Counted from the first letter of the stretch, positions 42,424-52,134 are shown. The stretch: 64,000 nt of DNA from Streptomyces venezuelae (GCF_008642335.1 NZ_CP029191.1:1054001-1118000), one strand, 5' to 3'. The notes: generated from the letters alone by a model not told the origin. A program made the numbers and translations.

Positions 42424-43944
42424 ATGCCGGACAGCTCCGAGAAGTTCGTCGCCGCCATCGATCAGGGCACCACCTCGAGCCGTTGCATCATCTTCAACCA
42501 GGACGGCGCGATCGTCGCCGTGGACCAGCGTGAACACCGCCAGATCTTCCCCAAGCCCGGCTGGGTGGAGCACGACGCCACCGAGATCTGGTCCAAGGTG
42601 CAGGCGGTGGTCGCCGGGGCGATCGCCAAGGCCGGGCTCCGCGCCGACCAGCTGAGCGCGCTGGGCATCACCAACCAGCGCGAGACCACCGTCCTGTGGG
42701 ACCGCGCGACCGGCAAGCCCGTGCACAACGCGATCGTCTGGCAGGACACCCGTACCTCGGCGCTCTGCAACGAACTGGGCGGCGCGGACGGCCAGGACCG
42801 CTTCCGCGAACAGACGGGCCTGCCCCTGGCGAGCTACTTCTCCGGGCCCAAGGCCGCCTGGCTGCTCGACAACGTGCCGGGGCTCAGGGCCCGCGCCGAA
42901 CGCGGCGAGATAGCCTTCGGCACCATCGACTCCTGGCTGATCTGGAACCTCACGGGCGGCACCGACGGCGGCAAGCACGTCACCGACGTCACCAACGCGG
43001 GCCGCACCATGCTGATGAACCTGGAGACGCTCCAGTGGGACCAGTCGATCCTTTCGGCGATGAACGTCCCCGAAGCGGTGCTGCCGGAGATCAGGTCGTC
43101 GGCGGAGGTGTACGGAACGGCGGTGGGCCAGCTTGCCGGAGTGCCCGTCGCCTCCGCCCTGGGCGACCAGCAGGCGGCCGTTTTCGGGCAGGCCTGCTAC
43201 GACACAGGGACGGCCAAGAACACGTACGGCACGGGCAGTTTCCTGCTGCTCAACACCGGCAACAGGCCGGTCCCCTCCAAGAGCGGTCTGCTCACGACGA
43301 TGGGATACAAGATCGGCTCCGAGGCACCGGTGTACTGCCTGGAGGGGTCGATCGCGATCACCGGCGCCCTGGTGCAGTGGTTCCGGGACCAGCTCGGCAT
43401 CATCCGCAACGCGGATGAGATCGAGACTCTCGCGGCGAGCGTCGACGACAACGGCGGGGCGTACATCGTGCCCGCGTTCTCCGGCCTGTACGCGCCCTAC
43501 TGGCGCTCCGACGCGCGCGGCGTCGTCACCGGACTCACCCGGTACGTCACCAAGGCGCACCTCGCGCGTGCCGTCCTGGAGGCGACGAGCTGGCAGACGC
43601 GCGAGGTCGTGGACGCCATGTACCAGGACTCCGGGGTGCGGATCACCACCCTCAAGGTGGACGGCGGCATGACCAAGAACAACCTCCTGATGCAGCACCA
43701 GGCCGACGTTCTGGGTGTGCCGGTGATCCGTCCCAAGGTCTCCGAGACGACCTGTCTGGGCGCGGCGTACGCGGCCGGGCTCGCGACCGGCGTGTGGAGC
43801 GACCTGGACGAGCTGAAGGCGCACTGGCAGCAGGACGTCGAGTGGAGCCCTCGCATGGACGCCACGTCGCGGGACCGCGAGTTCCACAACTGGCACAAGG
43901 CGGTGGAGCGGAGCTTCGGCTGGCTGGAGGAGGACGAGGGCTGA
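42424..43944 (+). CDS. glpK: Glycerol kinase
   Basis: 506-residue FGGY-family kinase that phosphorylates glycerol to glycerol-3-phosphate. The ATP and substrate motifs are all there: [48 protein letters not shown] and [17 protein letters not shown] at 42424 behind AAGGGG. Operon with glpF; together they commit external glycerol to metabolism, while glycerol-3-phosphate dehydrogenase is encoded elsewhere. It ends before a perfect stem-loop. Confidence 0.98.
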   Translation: MPDSSEKFVAAIDQGTTSSRCIIFNQDGAIVAVDQREHRQIFPKPGWVEHDATEIWSKVQAVVAGAIAKAGLRADQLSALGITNQRETTVLWDRATGKPVHNAIVWQDTRTSALCNELGGADGQDRFREQTGLPLASYFSGPKAAWLLDNVPGLRARAERGEIAFGTIDSWLIWNLTGGTDGGKHVTDVTNAGRTMLMNLETLQWDQSILSAMNVPEAVLPEIRSSAEVYGTAVGQLAGVPVASALGDQQAAVFGQACYDTGTAKNTYGTGSFLLLNTGNRPVPSKSGLLTTMGYKIGSEAPVYCLEGSIAITGALVQWFRDQLGIIRNADEIETLAASVDDNGGAYIVPAFSGLYAPYWRSDARGVVTGLTRYVTKAHLARAVLEATSWQTREVVDAMYQDSGVRITTLKVDGGMTKNNLLMQHQADVLGVPVIRPKVSETTCLGAAYAAGLATGVWSDLDELKAHWQQDVEWSPRMDATSRDREFHNWHKAVERSFGWLEEDEG

Positions 43945-43963
43945 CGGCCGGCCGGACAGAGCC

Positions 43964-43999
43964 GCGGCCCGTACCCCAGTCGGCGGGGGTACGGGCCGC
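43964..43999. terminator. Bidirectional stem-loop between glpK and cvnD
   Basis: GCGGCCCGTACCCC (43964-43977) pairs perfectly with GGGGTACGGGCCGC (43986-43999) around an 8-nt loop, between convergent genes. Confidence 0.85.
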
Positions 44000-44025
44000 A
44001 GCGGTGGGCGGAAGCTGATCGCGTC

Positions 44026-44631
44026 CTACGTAGTGGCGGGTTCCCGGGCCGCCGCTGCCGCTGTCATCGCGTGTTCGACGACGTCGATGAGGACTTCCTT
44101 GACGGTCTCGCGGTCCCGCGCGTCGCACAGCACCACGGGTACGTCGGGGTCGAGATCGAGGGCCTGGCGCACGACGTCGGCCGGGTAACGGTTGGCACCG
44201 TCGAAACAGTTGACGCCCACGACGAAGGGGATGGAGCGTCGCTCGAAGTAGTCCACGGCCGCGAAACAGTCCTCCAGGCGCCGCGTGTCGGCGAGGACGA
44301 CGGCGCCCAGCGCGCCGGTCGCCAGCTCGTCCCAGAGGAACCAGAAGCGGTCCTGTCCGGGCGTGCCGAAGAGGTACAGGACCAGGTCCTCGCGGAGCGT
44401 GATGCGGCCGAAGTCCATGGCCACGGTGGTGGTGTGCTTGCCCGCGACGCCGCTGGTGTCGTCGACGGGCCGGCCCGCCTCGCTGAGGGTCTCCTCGGTG
44501 CGCAGCGGCTTGATCTCACTGACCGCGCCGACCAGCGTCGTCTTGCCGACGCCGAAGCCGCCGGCCACGAGGATCTTCAGCGTGACCGGCTCGACGGGGG
44601 CCTTGCCGCGCTCAGTGCGCTTGAAGATCAT
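44026..44631 (-). CDS. cvnD: Conservon GTPase-like protein CvnD
   Basis: 201-residue Ras-like GTPase of the Streptomyces conservons. P-loop AGGFGVGKTTLV, TTTVAMDFG as switch region, GTPGQDRFWFLW (G3) and VVGVNCFDG (G4-like). It is thought to be the switch that reports from a membrane-associated complex with CvnA, B and C. ATG at 44631 with GGAG ~10 nt upstream, 102 bp after cvnC, a longer gap than within the rest of the operon. The pathway served by this particular conservon cannot be told from sequence. Confidence 0.95.
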   Translation of the reverse strand: MIFKRTERGKAPVEPVTLKILVAGGFGVGKTTLVGAVSEIKPLRTEETLSEAGRPVDDTSGVAGKHTTTVAMDFGRITLREDLVLYLFGTPGQDRFWFLWDELATGALGAVVLADTRRLEDCFAAVDYFERRSIPFVVGVNCFDGANRYPADVVRQALDLDPDVPVVLCDARDRETVKEVLIDVVEHAMTAAAAAREPATT

Positions 44632-44733
44632 CGCTCACTTCTCCTGCATCGGTGGTGTCGCGCGGGGGTCGGTCCGTATCCGCCGCCGCCAGGGGTTCGA
44701 TCACGCGTACGTCTCCGGGCACCGCCGCGCCCC

Positions 44734-45177
44734 TCAGAGCGCCCGGAGGCCGCTGATCACATCGCGCAGAATGCTCTCGTCCGGCAGCTCGGCGGGGGGC
44801 ACGGGACGGGTCACGTGCACCAGTTCGTCGTCGACGAGGTCCCCTATGAGGACGCGGACCACGCCGATGGGCAGGTCGAGTTCGGCCGCCAGCTCGGCGA
44901 CCGACTGAGGCGTGTCACGGCACAGCCCGACGATGTCCACGTGCTCCGGAGACAGCGTCCGGTCGGTCTCCGGGACGTCGTACGCGTGGGCCTCGGTGAC
45001 GACGACCGCGATCAGGTCGAGCCGGTGCTGTCCGTTGCTCGTCGTGCGGCCGCGCGTCATGGCGTACGGCCGCACCACGGGGCCTGCGTCGTCGTCGAAC
45101 CAGCGGGGCGACTCCTGCGCCCGCGGTAAATTCCGCGTTCTTGTGGTTCTCTGCGTCCCTCGACCGTCTTCGCTCAT
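44734..45177 (-). CDS. cvnC: Conservon protein CvnC (DUF742)
   Basis: 147 residues. The DUF742 domain begins around VVRPYAMTRGRTT and has a winged-helix-like part (PQSVAELAAELDLPIGVVRVLIGDLVDDELV). DUF742 proteins act between the CvnA kinase-like sensor and the CvnD GTPase. ATG at 45177 with GGGAGG upstream, 9 bp after cvnB. Confidence 0.95.
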   Translation of the reverse strand: MSEDGRGTQRTTRTRNLPRAQESPRWFDDDAGPVVRPYAMTRGRTTSNGQHRLDLIAVVVTEAHAYDVPETDRTLSPEHVDIVGLCRDTPQSVAELAAELDLPIGVVRVLIGDLVDDELVHVTRPVPPAELPDESILRDVISGLRAL

Positions 45178-45186
45178 GGCCTCCCA

Positions 45187-45627
45187 CTACCCCCCGGCGG
45201 GCAGATCCGTGCGCGGCGCCGTACCCAGATGCACGCCCACCCGCTTGACCAGCAGCGTCATTTCGTACGCGACCAGGCCGACGTCGGAATCCGCGTCCGC
45301 GAGGACGGCGAGGCAGCTGCCGTCGCCCGCGGCCGTGACGAAGAGGAAGGCGTCGTCGAGCTCGACCACGGTCTGCCGGACCCGGCCCGCCTCGAAGTGC
45401 CGCCCCACGCCCTTGGCGAGGCTGTGGAACCCGGAGGCGACGGCGGCGAGGTGCTCGCTGTCCTCCCTGGTCAGGTTCTTCGACACGCCGGTCGGCAGGC
45501 CGTCTCCGGAGAGCACGAGTGCCTTGCGGATGCTGGCGACGCGCTGCACCAGGTCGTCGAGGAGCCAGTTCAGCTCACCCCGTCCCCCGGTCGTGGTGGT
45601 GCGTGCGTCGGCATTCGGTGCGGTCAT
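45187..45627 (-). CDS. cvnB: Conservon roadblock/LC7 protein CvnB
   Basis: 146-residue roadblock/LC7-domain protein (LNWLLDDLVQRVASIRKALVLSGDGLP, LDDAFLFVTAAGDGSCLAVLA). Such proteins act as GTPase-activating or scaffold partners of CvnD. The ATG at 45627 overlaps the cvnA stop by 4 nt (ATGA), showing coupling. Confidence 0.95.
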   Translation of the reverse strand: MTAPNADARTTTTGGRGELNWLLDDLVQRVASIRKALVLSGDGLPTGVSKNLTREDSEHLAAVASGFHSLAKGVGRHFEAGRVRQTVVELDDAFLFVTAAGDGSCLAVLADADSDVGLVAYEMTLLVKRVGVHLGTAPRTDLPAGG

Positions 45628-48608
45628 CGACCGTCCCCCTCGGGTGTCGTTCCTGGTGCTGTGCCGTTCGTGGCGTCGTCGCCCGCGGCGTTTTCGTCGC
45701 GGCCGCGCTGCCAGCCCCGCTGGAGCGATGCCATGCGGCTGCGTACCTCTTCGGCGTCCCGCTCCTCGGGCCGGGTCTCGGCGCGCGGGGAACGGCGGTC
45801 GGGTCCGTCCTTCAACTGCGGGGCCAGGTTGGCCTGTCGTACGCGGCGGGGCAGTCCGCCCACCGTGGTCGTGGCGGGGCGGCCGCGTGACGGGAGGTCG
45901 GCCGGCACGTCGTCGACGGCGGTGACGTCGCGGTGCGGCGGGGCCAGGTCGGGCCAGGAGGGCTGCCGGCGCGGGCCCTGCGGGGACGGCATCTCGTCCT
46001 CGGCGGCCGGGTCCAGCGGCCTGCTGTCCGTGGACCTGTCCTCCTGGAAGCGGCGGTCCGCCGGGAAACGGCCGTCGGTCGGAAAACGGCCGTCGGTCGG
46101 AAAGCGGCTGTCCGTCTGCGGGGGGTCGTCCGTCCGGAACCGGTTGTCCGCGGGAAAACGGCTGTCTTCGGAGGAGCGGCTTTCCTGGGCTCTGCCTCCG
46201 GAGAGGCGGTTTTCCTGCGACCTGTCGTCGGGGAAGCGGCTGTCCTGGGGCTTGGCGTGCGTCACCGGGCGGCCGTTGGAGCGGACCAGTTTGGGGGTCC
46301 TGCGGCGCGGCAGCGGAACGGGACCTCCGGAGTGGGCGTCCTCGGCGGAGTCGTCGTCGGCGGGCGCGGTGTCCCGGCGGGTCGGCTCGGCGCGGCCCGC
46401 CTCGCGGTCGTCCCGGGCCTGCTGGTGCTGTTCTCCGGGCGTGCCCGCCACCCGGCGGCGGGGCCGGAAGAGGCCGCCGCGCTCGCTGTCCTCGTCGTCG
46501 AGGGAGCCGGGGAAGCCGTCGAGGTCCGCCATGCCGACGGGTGCCTCGAGCTCGACGGGGCCGTCGAGGACCGACGCGGGCAGGCCCGGCAGCTGCACGG
46601 GCACCTGGGCGAGGGCCGCGGCACGGTCGACGCCTTGGTCGGCGCCCGCGACGGCGTCCTTGGTCCGTGCCCGGTCGATCCGGAAGCCGGCGCCGTCGGT
46701 GTCCGGCACGTCATCGGTGAGGAGGGACTCGGGGATGAACACGACGGCCGTCGTGCCGCCGTACGGCGAGGGCTGCAGCGAGACACGGACACGCTGGCGC
46801 TGCGCGAGCCTGCTGACCACGAACAGGCCGAGCCGGTCGGTGTCGGAGAGCTCGAACTCGGGGGTCTCCGCGAGGCGCAGGTTGGCGTCCAGGAGGGCGT
46901 CGGGGGTCATGCCGAGGCCCCGGTCGTGGATCTCCAGGGTGAAGCCGTTGGCGACGTGCTCACCGAGCACCTGGACGGCGGTGTGCGGAGGCGAGAACAC
47001 CGTGGCGTTCTCCAGGAGTTCCGCCATGAGGTGCGTGAGGTCGGCGACCGCGGGTCCGGTGACCGCGATGCGGGGCAGGCGGCGCACCTCGATGCGTTCG
47101 TAGTCCTCGACCTCGGCGACGGCCGCGCGGACGACGTCCATGAGCTGGACAGGCTTGCGCCACTGACGCGAGGGGGCGGCGCCGGACAGGATGACGAGGC
47201 CCTCCGCGTGCCGCCGCATGCGGGTGGTCAGGTGGTCGAGCCGGAACAGGTCGGCGAGCTCGTCGGTGTCCTCGGTCCTGCGCTCCATGGTGTCGAGGAG
47301 CGTGAGCTGCTTGTGCAGCAGGACCTGGCTGCGGCGGGCGAGGTTGACGAAGACCTCGGAGACGCCGCGGCGCAGGTCGGCCTGTTTGACGGTGGCCTCG
47401 ACGGCGGCGCGCTGCAGGGTGTTGAGGGCCTGGCCGACCTGGCCGATCTCGTCCTTGCCGTACGTCAGGCGGGGCGCCTCGGTCTCCACGTCGACCTGTT
47501 CGCCGGCGGCCAGGCGGCGCAGCACGCCGGGCAGCCGGACGCCGGACGCCTCGTGGGCCTCGAGGCGCAGGCGGCGCAGGTCCCTGATGAGGCTGCGGCC
47601 GATGCGCACGGACAGGAAGAGGGAGACCAGGAGGGCCAGCAGGCCGAGCACACCGGCCGCGATGACGCGGACGATCACTCCGACGGCCGCGGGCTCGACG
47701 CGGTCCTGGAAGCGGTCGGTCGCCTCCATGTTGCTCTCGGAGAGCTGCTTGAGGACGCGGCCCGCGGCCTCGTCCCAGTGGGACGCGGTGACCACGCGCG
47801 GGGTGCCTGGCCCGCCCTCGATGATGGCCTGCTCGGCCTTGCGCAGCTGGGTGGTCTCGGTGCCGTTCCAGTAGCGCTCGTAGCGGGCGCGGTCGTCCTC
47901 GGGGAGCTGGGCGAAGTTCACTTCGAAGAGGAGCCCGCGCTGCGCCCGCAACTCGGTGGCCTGACGGATCTCGGACTTGGTGATCCGCCCGGCGACGAGC
48001 GCCGAGCCGATGAGCGCGTCCTCGCGGGACAGCAGCTCACGCGCGCGGGTGGCGCCGACGAGCGCACGGCCCTGCTGGTCGTACTTCATGTCGTCGAGGC
48101 CGGAGAAGCCGTTGAGCGTGCTCAGCAGGTCGAAGTAGGGGTCGATCAGCTCCGTGTACATCTTCAGGGCGCCGGCCCGGGTGATCGTGCCCTCTTCGAC
48201 GCCGCGGCGCAGCGGGTCGATGCTGTCGAAGGCCTCGACCAGCTCGTTGAGCCGCTTGCGCGATTCCCCGCTGACGCCGTCGCGGACGTCCGGGTCCTGG
48301 GCGTTGGCCCGGATCTTGTCGATCATCCGGTCGGTCGCCGTGCGGCTGCGGCGCAGCGCGGACATGGCGTCCGAGGCCCGCGGGTCGGCGAGGTAGACGA
48401 GGGTCTGGCGGCGCTCCTGCTGGATCACGCGCGCCGTGTCCTCGACCGGGTAGGCGAGCTTGTCGACCACGTTGACCGAGTCGACGAGGCTCAGCGCCTG
48501 GCGGCCCGTGATCACGGTGGCGAAGGCCCAGATCGCCGTGAGGGAGAGCAGCGGCACGAGCAGCAGCGCCACGATCTTCCTGCGGATGGACTTCCCGCGA
48601 AAGCGCAT
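45624..48608 (-). CDS. cvnA: Conservon sensor histidine kinase-like protein CvnA
   Basis: 994 residues. TM1 at ~11-32, an extracytoplasmic nitrate/nitrite-sensor-like helical domain (~50-300), TM2 (VIVRVIAAGVLGLLALLVSLFL), HAMP, and a GHKL ATPase domain (LMAELLENATVFSPPHTAV with the N box, DRGLGM as G1). A long C-terminal tail (~650-994) is Pro/Arg/Asp-rich and contains degenerate RFPTDGR-type repeats; it is probably disordered. A canonical H box is not obvious, as in other CvnA proteins. ATG at 48608 with GGGGGAGG upstream. First gene of cvnABCD. Confidence 0.95.
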   Translation of the reverse strand: MRFRGKSIRRKIVALLLVPLLSLTAIWAFATVITGRQALSLVDSVNVVDKLAYPVEDTARVIQQERRQTLVYLADPRASDAMSALRRSRTATDRMIDKIRANAQDPDVRDGVSGESRKRLNELVEAFDSIDPLRRGVEEGTITRAGALKMYTELIDPYFDLLSTLNGFSGLDDMKYDQQGRALVGATRARELLSREDALIGSALVAGRITKSEIRQATELRAQRGLLFEVNFAQLPEDDRARYERYWNGTETTQLRKAEQAIIEGGPGTPRVVTASHWDEAAGRVLKQLSESNMEATDRFQDRVEPAAVGVIVRVIAAGVLGLLALLVSLFLSVRIGRSLIRDLRRLRLEAHEASGVRLPGVLRRLAAGEQVDVETEAPRLTYGKDEIGQVGQALNTLQRAAVEATVKQADLRRGVSEVFVNLARRSQVLLHKQLTLLDTMERRTEDTDELADLFRLDHLTTRMRRHAEGLVILSGAAPSRQWRKPVQLMDVVRAAVAEVEDYERIEVRRLPRIAVTGPAVADLTHLMAELLENATVFSPPHTAVQVLGEHVANGFTLEIHDRGLGMTPDALLDANLRLAETPEFELSDTDRLGLFVVSRLAQRQRVRVSLQPSPYGGTTAVVFIPESLLTDDVPDTDGAGFRIDRARTKDAVAGADQGVDRAAALAQVPVQLPGLPASVLDGPVELEAPVGMADLDGFPGSLDDEDSERGGLFRPRRRVAGTPGEQHQQARDDREAGRAEPTRRDTAPADDDSAEDAHSGGPVPLPRRRTPKLVRSNGRPVTHAKPQDSRFPDDRSQENRLSGGRAQESRSSEDSRFPADNRFRTDDPPQTDSRFPTDGRFPTDGRFPADRRFQEDRSTDSRPLDPAAEDEMPSPQGPRRQPSWPDLAPPHRDVTAVDDVPADLPSRGRPATTTVGGLPRRVRQANLAPQLKDGPDRRSPRAETRPEERDAEEVRSRMASLQRGWQRGRDENAAGDDATNGTAPGTTPEGDGR
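46050..46220 (-). repeat. Degenerate 18-bp coding repeats in cvnA
   Basis: The tail encodes repeated SRFPxD / GRFPTD units. Two adjacent copies around 46078-46113 are nearly identical at DNA level. Probably expands and contracts by slippage in frame. Confidence 0.65.
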
Positions 48609-49042
48609 GGCCTCCCCCAGATCGGCCCCCTGCGGCCGTTGCACGGGCCAGGGGCACACATGTGCGTCAACAAACGGCGCGAGCCTACTACTGACTCACG
48701 GGCAACTCGAAGGCGCATCCGAACGCTTTTCGGCCGTGACGCGAAAGGGACGTCCGCAGTTGTCCCTCCATTACGGGAGATTGCGTCCCAGCATGTGGCA
48801 CCTCTTCCCGGGCCTCATCCGCCGTTGTACGCACGCCAGTTGGCCGGAATTCTTCGCTGCACGGAAGCGGAACGGGAATCTTTCGGATCTCTCGTTCGTC
48901 CTTGATGAAGAGAGCCGCGGGCCGCGTTCAGGTCACCGGCGCACCCCGGGCACCTGACGGGGCGGGGGACATGAAGCGCGGCAGAACGGGCAGTCCGGAG
49001 GGGGACCCGTGAACGGCCGCGAGCATCGGGGGGAGAGACGCG
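48609..49042. promoter_or_regulatory. 434-bp divergent region upstream of cvnA
   Basis: No gene supported. On the minus strand TAGGCT (48682-48687) is a reasonable -10 for cvnA, 75 bp before its start, with TTCGAG 18 bp upstream as a weak -35. The remainder up to the membrane-protein gene at 49043 shows nothing I can identify. Confidence 0.4.
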
Positions 49043-49513
49043 ATGATGGGTACGGCAGAGCGCCCCAGGGAATCCTGGGGCGGGCAGCAGCGGGAGAGGG
49101 AGCGGCACGAAACGGCGGAGCAACGGCCGCCGTTGTGGGTCGAGGAGCCCGCGCGCAGACGGCGGCTGCCCGATCCGGTGCGGACGGCCGCGGTGCGAGC
49201 GGTGATCATAGTCGCGCTCACGCTCGTGCAGGCGATGGTGGCGTTCCTCGCCGCTCTCGCGGGGTCGTGGCTCTCCTTCCCCATGGTGCTGAGCAGTGTG
49301 GCGAGCACGGTCGTCGCCACCTGGGGCGTGCTGGACGTATGGGTGACCCGGCAGGTGTGGAACCAGCGCAACGGCGTGGTGTCGATGCCGAGCAGCACGG
49401 CGCGGCGGCTGCGGCGCGAGCGGCGCCGGGCCCGGCGTGAGGCGCGTGCCGTGGCGCGTGGGAAGGGACGCATACACGGGCGCAGCGGGCCGGGCCAGTT
49501 GTCGCACTCCTGA
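49043..49513 (+). CDS. Small membrane protein with basic C-terminal tail
   Basis: 156 residues. A charged N-terminal ~45 residues, two transmembrane helices (AVIIVALTLVQAMVAFLAAL and MVLSSVASTVVATWGVLDV) and a strongly basic tail (ARRLRRERRRARREARA). No domain recognised. ATG at 49043, or the next ATG at 49046, behind GGGGGAGAG. It is divergent from cvnA and convergent with the ferredoxin reductase. The basic tail may bind nucleic acid or acidic phospholipid; that is speculation. Confidence 0.75.
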   Translation: MMGTAERPRESWGGQQRERERHETAEQRPPLWVEEPARRRRLPDPVRTAAVRAVIIVALTLVQAMVAFLAALAGSWLSFPMVLSSVASTVVATWGVLDVWVTRQVWNQRNGVVSMPSSTARRLRRERRRARREARAVARGKGRIHGRSGPGQLSHS

Positions 49514-49551
49514 GCGGCGCGAGTCATGCCTGACGGCGGCTCGCGGTCGGC

Positions 49552-50757
49552 TCAGACCGCGGCGAGTTCCGCCGCCCGGTCGGCGGCCAGGCCCCTGCGC
49601 ACCTTCATGAAGGGACGGGCGCGGTCGATCGCGAGGACCGCCGTGGTGCGTCCCGCGCGTTCGTAGACGGCAAGGAGCCCTTCTCCGCGTGGGCCCGTCG
49701 GCGGGCCGCCGCCCAGGTCGTCCGGCGAGCCCTCGACGATGCGTACGGTGTCTCCGTCGCTCCTGCGGCCGGCGAACTGGATGCGGGAGCCGTACTGGTC
49801 CGACCAGAAGTAGGGCAGGGAGTGCGCCGTCTCGACCGTGTGTCCGGCGAGCAAGTTGCGCACGGCTGTGCGCGGTTGTTCCGTGGCACTCGTCCAGTGC
49901 TCGGCGCGGACCCCGCCCGCTCTGGCGACATCACCCACCGCGACGACCTGGGGCAGCGCCGTCACACAGCCGTCGTCACAGAGGACCCCGTCGTCCACCG
50001 CGAGAGGAGAGCCCGCGAGCCAGTCCGTGCGAGGTGTCGCCCCGATGCCGACCACGACCACGTCGGCGGGCAGCAGCCGCCCGTCGGCCAGTTCGACGCC
50101 GGTGACAAAGCGACCGGCCGCACCGCGAAGCCCCGCCACGCCTACCCCTGTGAGCAGTTCGGCCCCGCCGCGCGCATGCAGTCCCGCGCACACTGAGGCC
50201 ATCTCGGGGCCGAGTTGGGCCGTGAGCGGCAGAGGGGCCGCCTCGACCACGGTGACGTCATGGCCCAGGGCCACGCACGAGGACGCGGTCTCGGCGCCGA
50301 TGAAGCCGCCGCCGATCACCACGACGCGCTGCGGGCCGCGCGCCAGCTCTGCCCGCAGCGCGCGGGCGTCGTCCAGCGTGCGCAGGGTGTGGACGCCCGC
50401 GAGCGGTGGCCCGGGGAGGCGCCGGGCCGCAGCGCCGGTGGCGATGACGACGCCGTCGCCCGCCACGGTGCGGCCGTCGTCGAGGACGATCGTGCGGCCG
50501 CGCGCGTCGAGCGCCCCGGCTCGCGCGCCGAGCAGCCACTCGGCGGCGAGTTCGGCCGTCTCCTCCTCGTCGGCGAGGGCGAGTTGCTCCTCGTCCGCGG
50601 TGCCGGTGAGGAAGCCCTTGGACAAGGGGGGACGGTCGTACGGGGCGTGCGGTTCGGCGCCGATGACGACCAGGCGGCCGTCGAATCCCTGGGCGCGCAG
50701 TTCCCTGGCCGCGTACAGGCCGGCGAGCGAGGCGCCCACCACGACGACGGTCCTCAT
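49552..50757 (-). CDS. FAD-dependent ferredoxin reductase
   Basis: 401 residues of the pyridine-nucleotide-disulfide-type oxygenase reductase family. FAD loop VVVGASLAGLYAARELR, NAD(P) loop VVIGGGFIGAETASSC, second FAD motif QVVAVGDVARAG, and YDRPPLSKGFLTG, typical of rubredoxin/ferredoxin reductases. It should pass electrons from NAD(P)H to the Rieske ferredoxin encoded just upstream; the two genes overlap by ATGA. Together they are the best candidates for the electron-transfer partners of the Rieske oxygenase at 57186. Confidence 0.92.
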   Translation of the reverse strand: MRTVVVVGASLAGLYAARELRAQGFDGRLVVIGAEPHAPYDRPPLSKGFLTGTADEEQLALADEEETAELAAEWLLGARAGALDARGRTIVLDDGRTVAGDGVVIATGAAARRLPGPPLAGVHTLRTLDDARALRAELARGPQRVVVIGGGFIGAETASSCVALGHDVTVVEAAPLPLTAQLGPEMASVCAGLHARGGAELLTGVGVAGLRGAAGRFVTGVELADGRLLPADVVVVGIGATPRTDWLAGSPLAVDDGVLCDDGCVTALPQVVAVGDVARAGGVRAEHWTSATEQPRTAVRNLLAGHTVETAHSLPYFWSDQYGSRIQFAGRRSDGDTVRIVEGSPDDLGGGPPTGPRGEGLLAVYERAGRTTAVLAIDRARPFMKVRRGLAADRAAELAAV

Positions 50758-51113
50758 GCCGCGGACCCCTTCTCGGCGGCGCCCGCGCCGCCGTCACCCG
50801 GGGCGCCCGCGTCGGAGGCGACGAGTACATGGATGACGCCGTCCTCCACGTACACCTGGTGGGTGCGCAGGGGGCGGCGGGCCGGGAGGCACGTGGGCCT
50901 GCCGGTGCGAAGATCGAAGGAGGCGGCGTGCAAGGGGCACTCGATCAGGCAGCCCTCCAGCCAGCCCTCCGAGAGGGAAGCATCCTGGTGGCTGCACGTG
51001 TCGTCGATGGCGTAGAGCTCGCCGTCGGCGTTGAACACCGCGACGGGCGGTGTGGTGTCGAGACGGACGGAGTCGCCTGCGGGGAGGTCTTCAAGGCGGC
51101 ATACGGGGATCAT
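50754..51113 (-). CDS. Rieske [2Fe-2S] ferredoxin
   Basis: 119 residues. Cluster ligands C40/H42 (TCSHQDASL) and C59/H62 (ECPLHAASFD) are intact, and the length and the VCRLEDLPAGDSVRL start match oxygenase-type Rieske ferredoxins. The last ~20 residues are Ala/Gly-rich. ATG at 51113 with AGAGGGG upstream. It is the first gene of a two-gene unit with the FAD reductase, transcribed away from the IclR gene, and the putative IclR site lies ~70-110 bp before the start. Confidence 0.94.
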   Translation of the reverse strand: MIPVCRLEDLPAGDSVRLDTTPPVAVFNADGELYAIDDTCSHQDASLSEGWLEGCLIECPLHAASFDLRTGRPTCLPARRPLRTHQVYVEDGVIHVLVASDAGAPGDGGAGAAEKGSAA

Positions 51114-51183
51114 GGGCCCCCCTCTGGGTGTGATTCGGCCCGGCTCCTGGCCTCTGGCGGGCCAAGACCCTTCGGTAACATGA

Positions 51184-51221
51184 TGTTTCGCATGGCGCAC
51201 GAGGGAGCGCTATGCGCAACA
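51184..51221. promoter_or_regulatory. 38-bp imperfect inverted repeat, putative IclR operator
   Basis: TGTTTCGCATGGCGC (51184-51198) and GCGCTATGCGCAACA (51207-51221) are inverted copies matching at 13 of 15 positions, 8 bp apart, midway between the divergent ferredoxin and IclR genes. Symmetric sites of this size fit dimers or tetramers of IclR regulators. Confidence 0.6.
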
Positions 51222-51303
51222 GAATCCGGGTGGGGCGCCCATCGCGTCAAGGGCTTCCCGAAGACGCGGCTTCAACAGGCCGCCAGGTGGTGAGAGTTCA
51301 GAT

Positions 51304-52134
51304 ATGACGGGCGACCGGAAACAGGCTGATCAGGACAGGGCACCCCGCGGTGAGCCGCGGGAGAAACAGCCGAAGGGGGCGGCCGGATCCGTCCAGTCCG
51401 TGGACCGCGCGGTGAGCGTGCTGGAGATCCTCGCGCGGCACGGCGAGGCCGGGGTCACCGAGATCGCCGATGAGCTGGGCGTCCACAAGTCGACGGCGTT
51501 CCGGTTGCTCGGGGTCCTGGAGAACCGGGGTCTCGTCGGTCAGGCGAAGGACCGCGGGAAGTACTTCCTGGGCTCGGGGATACTCCGGCTCGCGGGGGCG
51601 GCGGCGGTGCGCATGGACATCTCCCAGGAAGGCGGACCGGTCTGCCGTGAACTCGCGGACGAGCTGGGCGAGACGGTCAACATCGCGGTCCTGGACGACG
51701 ATGCCGCCGTCAACATCATGCAGGCTCGCGGCCCCGCCTCGGTGACGGCGCAGAACTGGCTCGGCCGGCGCACCCCGCTGCACGCCACCTCCAGCGGAAA
51801 GGTGCTCCTCGCCCATCTGCCGACCACGCTGCGCGAAGGCCTGATGGCCCGCACCCTGCCGCGCCTGACCGAACACACGGTGACGGGCACGGCGGCGCTG
51901 CGCGGGGAGCTGGAGACCGTGGTCGAGCAGGGCTTCGCCATGGCCGTCGAGGAGTTGGAGGTGGGCCTCGCCGCCGTCGCCGCGCCGGTGCGCGCACACG
52001 ACGGAAAGGTGATCGGCGCCCTCAGCGCCTCCGGCCCCGTCTACCGGCTGACCGAGGACCGTCTCACCGAGCTCGGCAAGCGCACCGTCGCCGCCGCCGT
52101 CGAGCTGTCCCGGCGGATGGGGTACGGCTTCTGA
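51304..52134 (+). CDS. IclR-family transcriptional regulator
   Basis: 276 residues. A charged leader precedes the winged helix (SVDRAVSVLEILARHGEAGVTEIADELGVHKSTAFRLL, residues ~35-75), and the C-terminal effector domain follows (TPLHATSSGKVLLAHL, ELEVGLAAVAAPVRA, GALSASGPVYRL). IclR proteins respond to small carbon compounds. Located between the ferredoxin/reductase pair and the catabolic operon, it is the likely regulator of both arms. Betaine, dimethylglycine or another operon substrate may be the ligand. ATG at 51304, GGTGGTGAG upstream. Confidence 0.94.
   Translation: MTGDRKQADQDRAPRGEPREKQPKGAAGSVQSVDRAVSVLEILARHGEAGVTEIADELGVHKSTAFRLLGVLENRGLVGQAKDRGKYFLGSGILRLAGAAAVRMDISQEGGPVCRELADELGETVNIAVLDDDAAVNIMQARGPASVTAQNWLGRRTPLHATSSGKVLLAHLPTTLREGLMARTLPRLTEHTVTGTAALRGELETVVEQGFAMAVEELEVGLAAVAAPVRAHDGKVIGALSASGPVYRLTEDRLTELGKRTVAAAVELSRRMGYGF

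Noticed and set aside
45933..48905. 990-codon open frame on the plus strand
   Set aside because: Antisense shadow of cvnA; repetitive Gly/Val/Arg composition.
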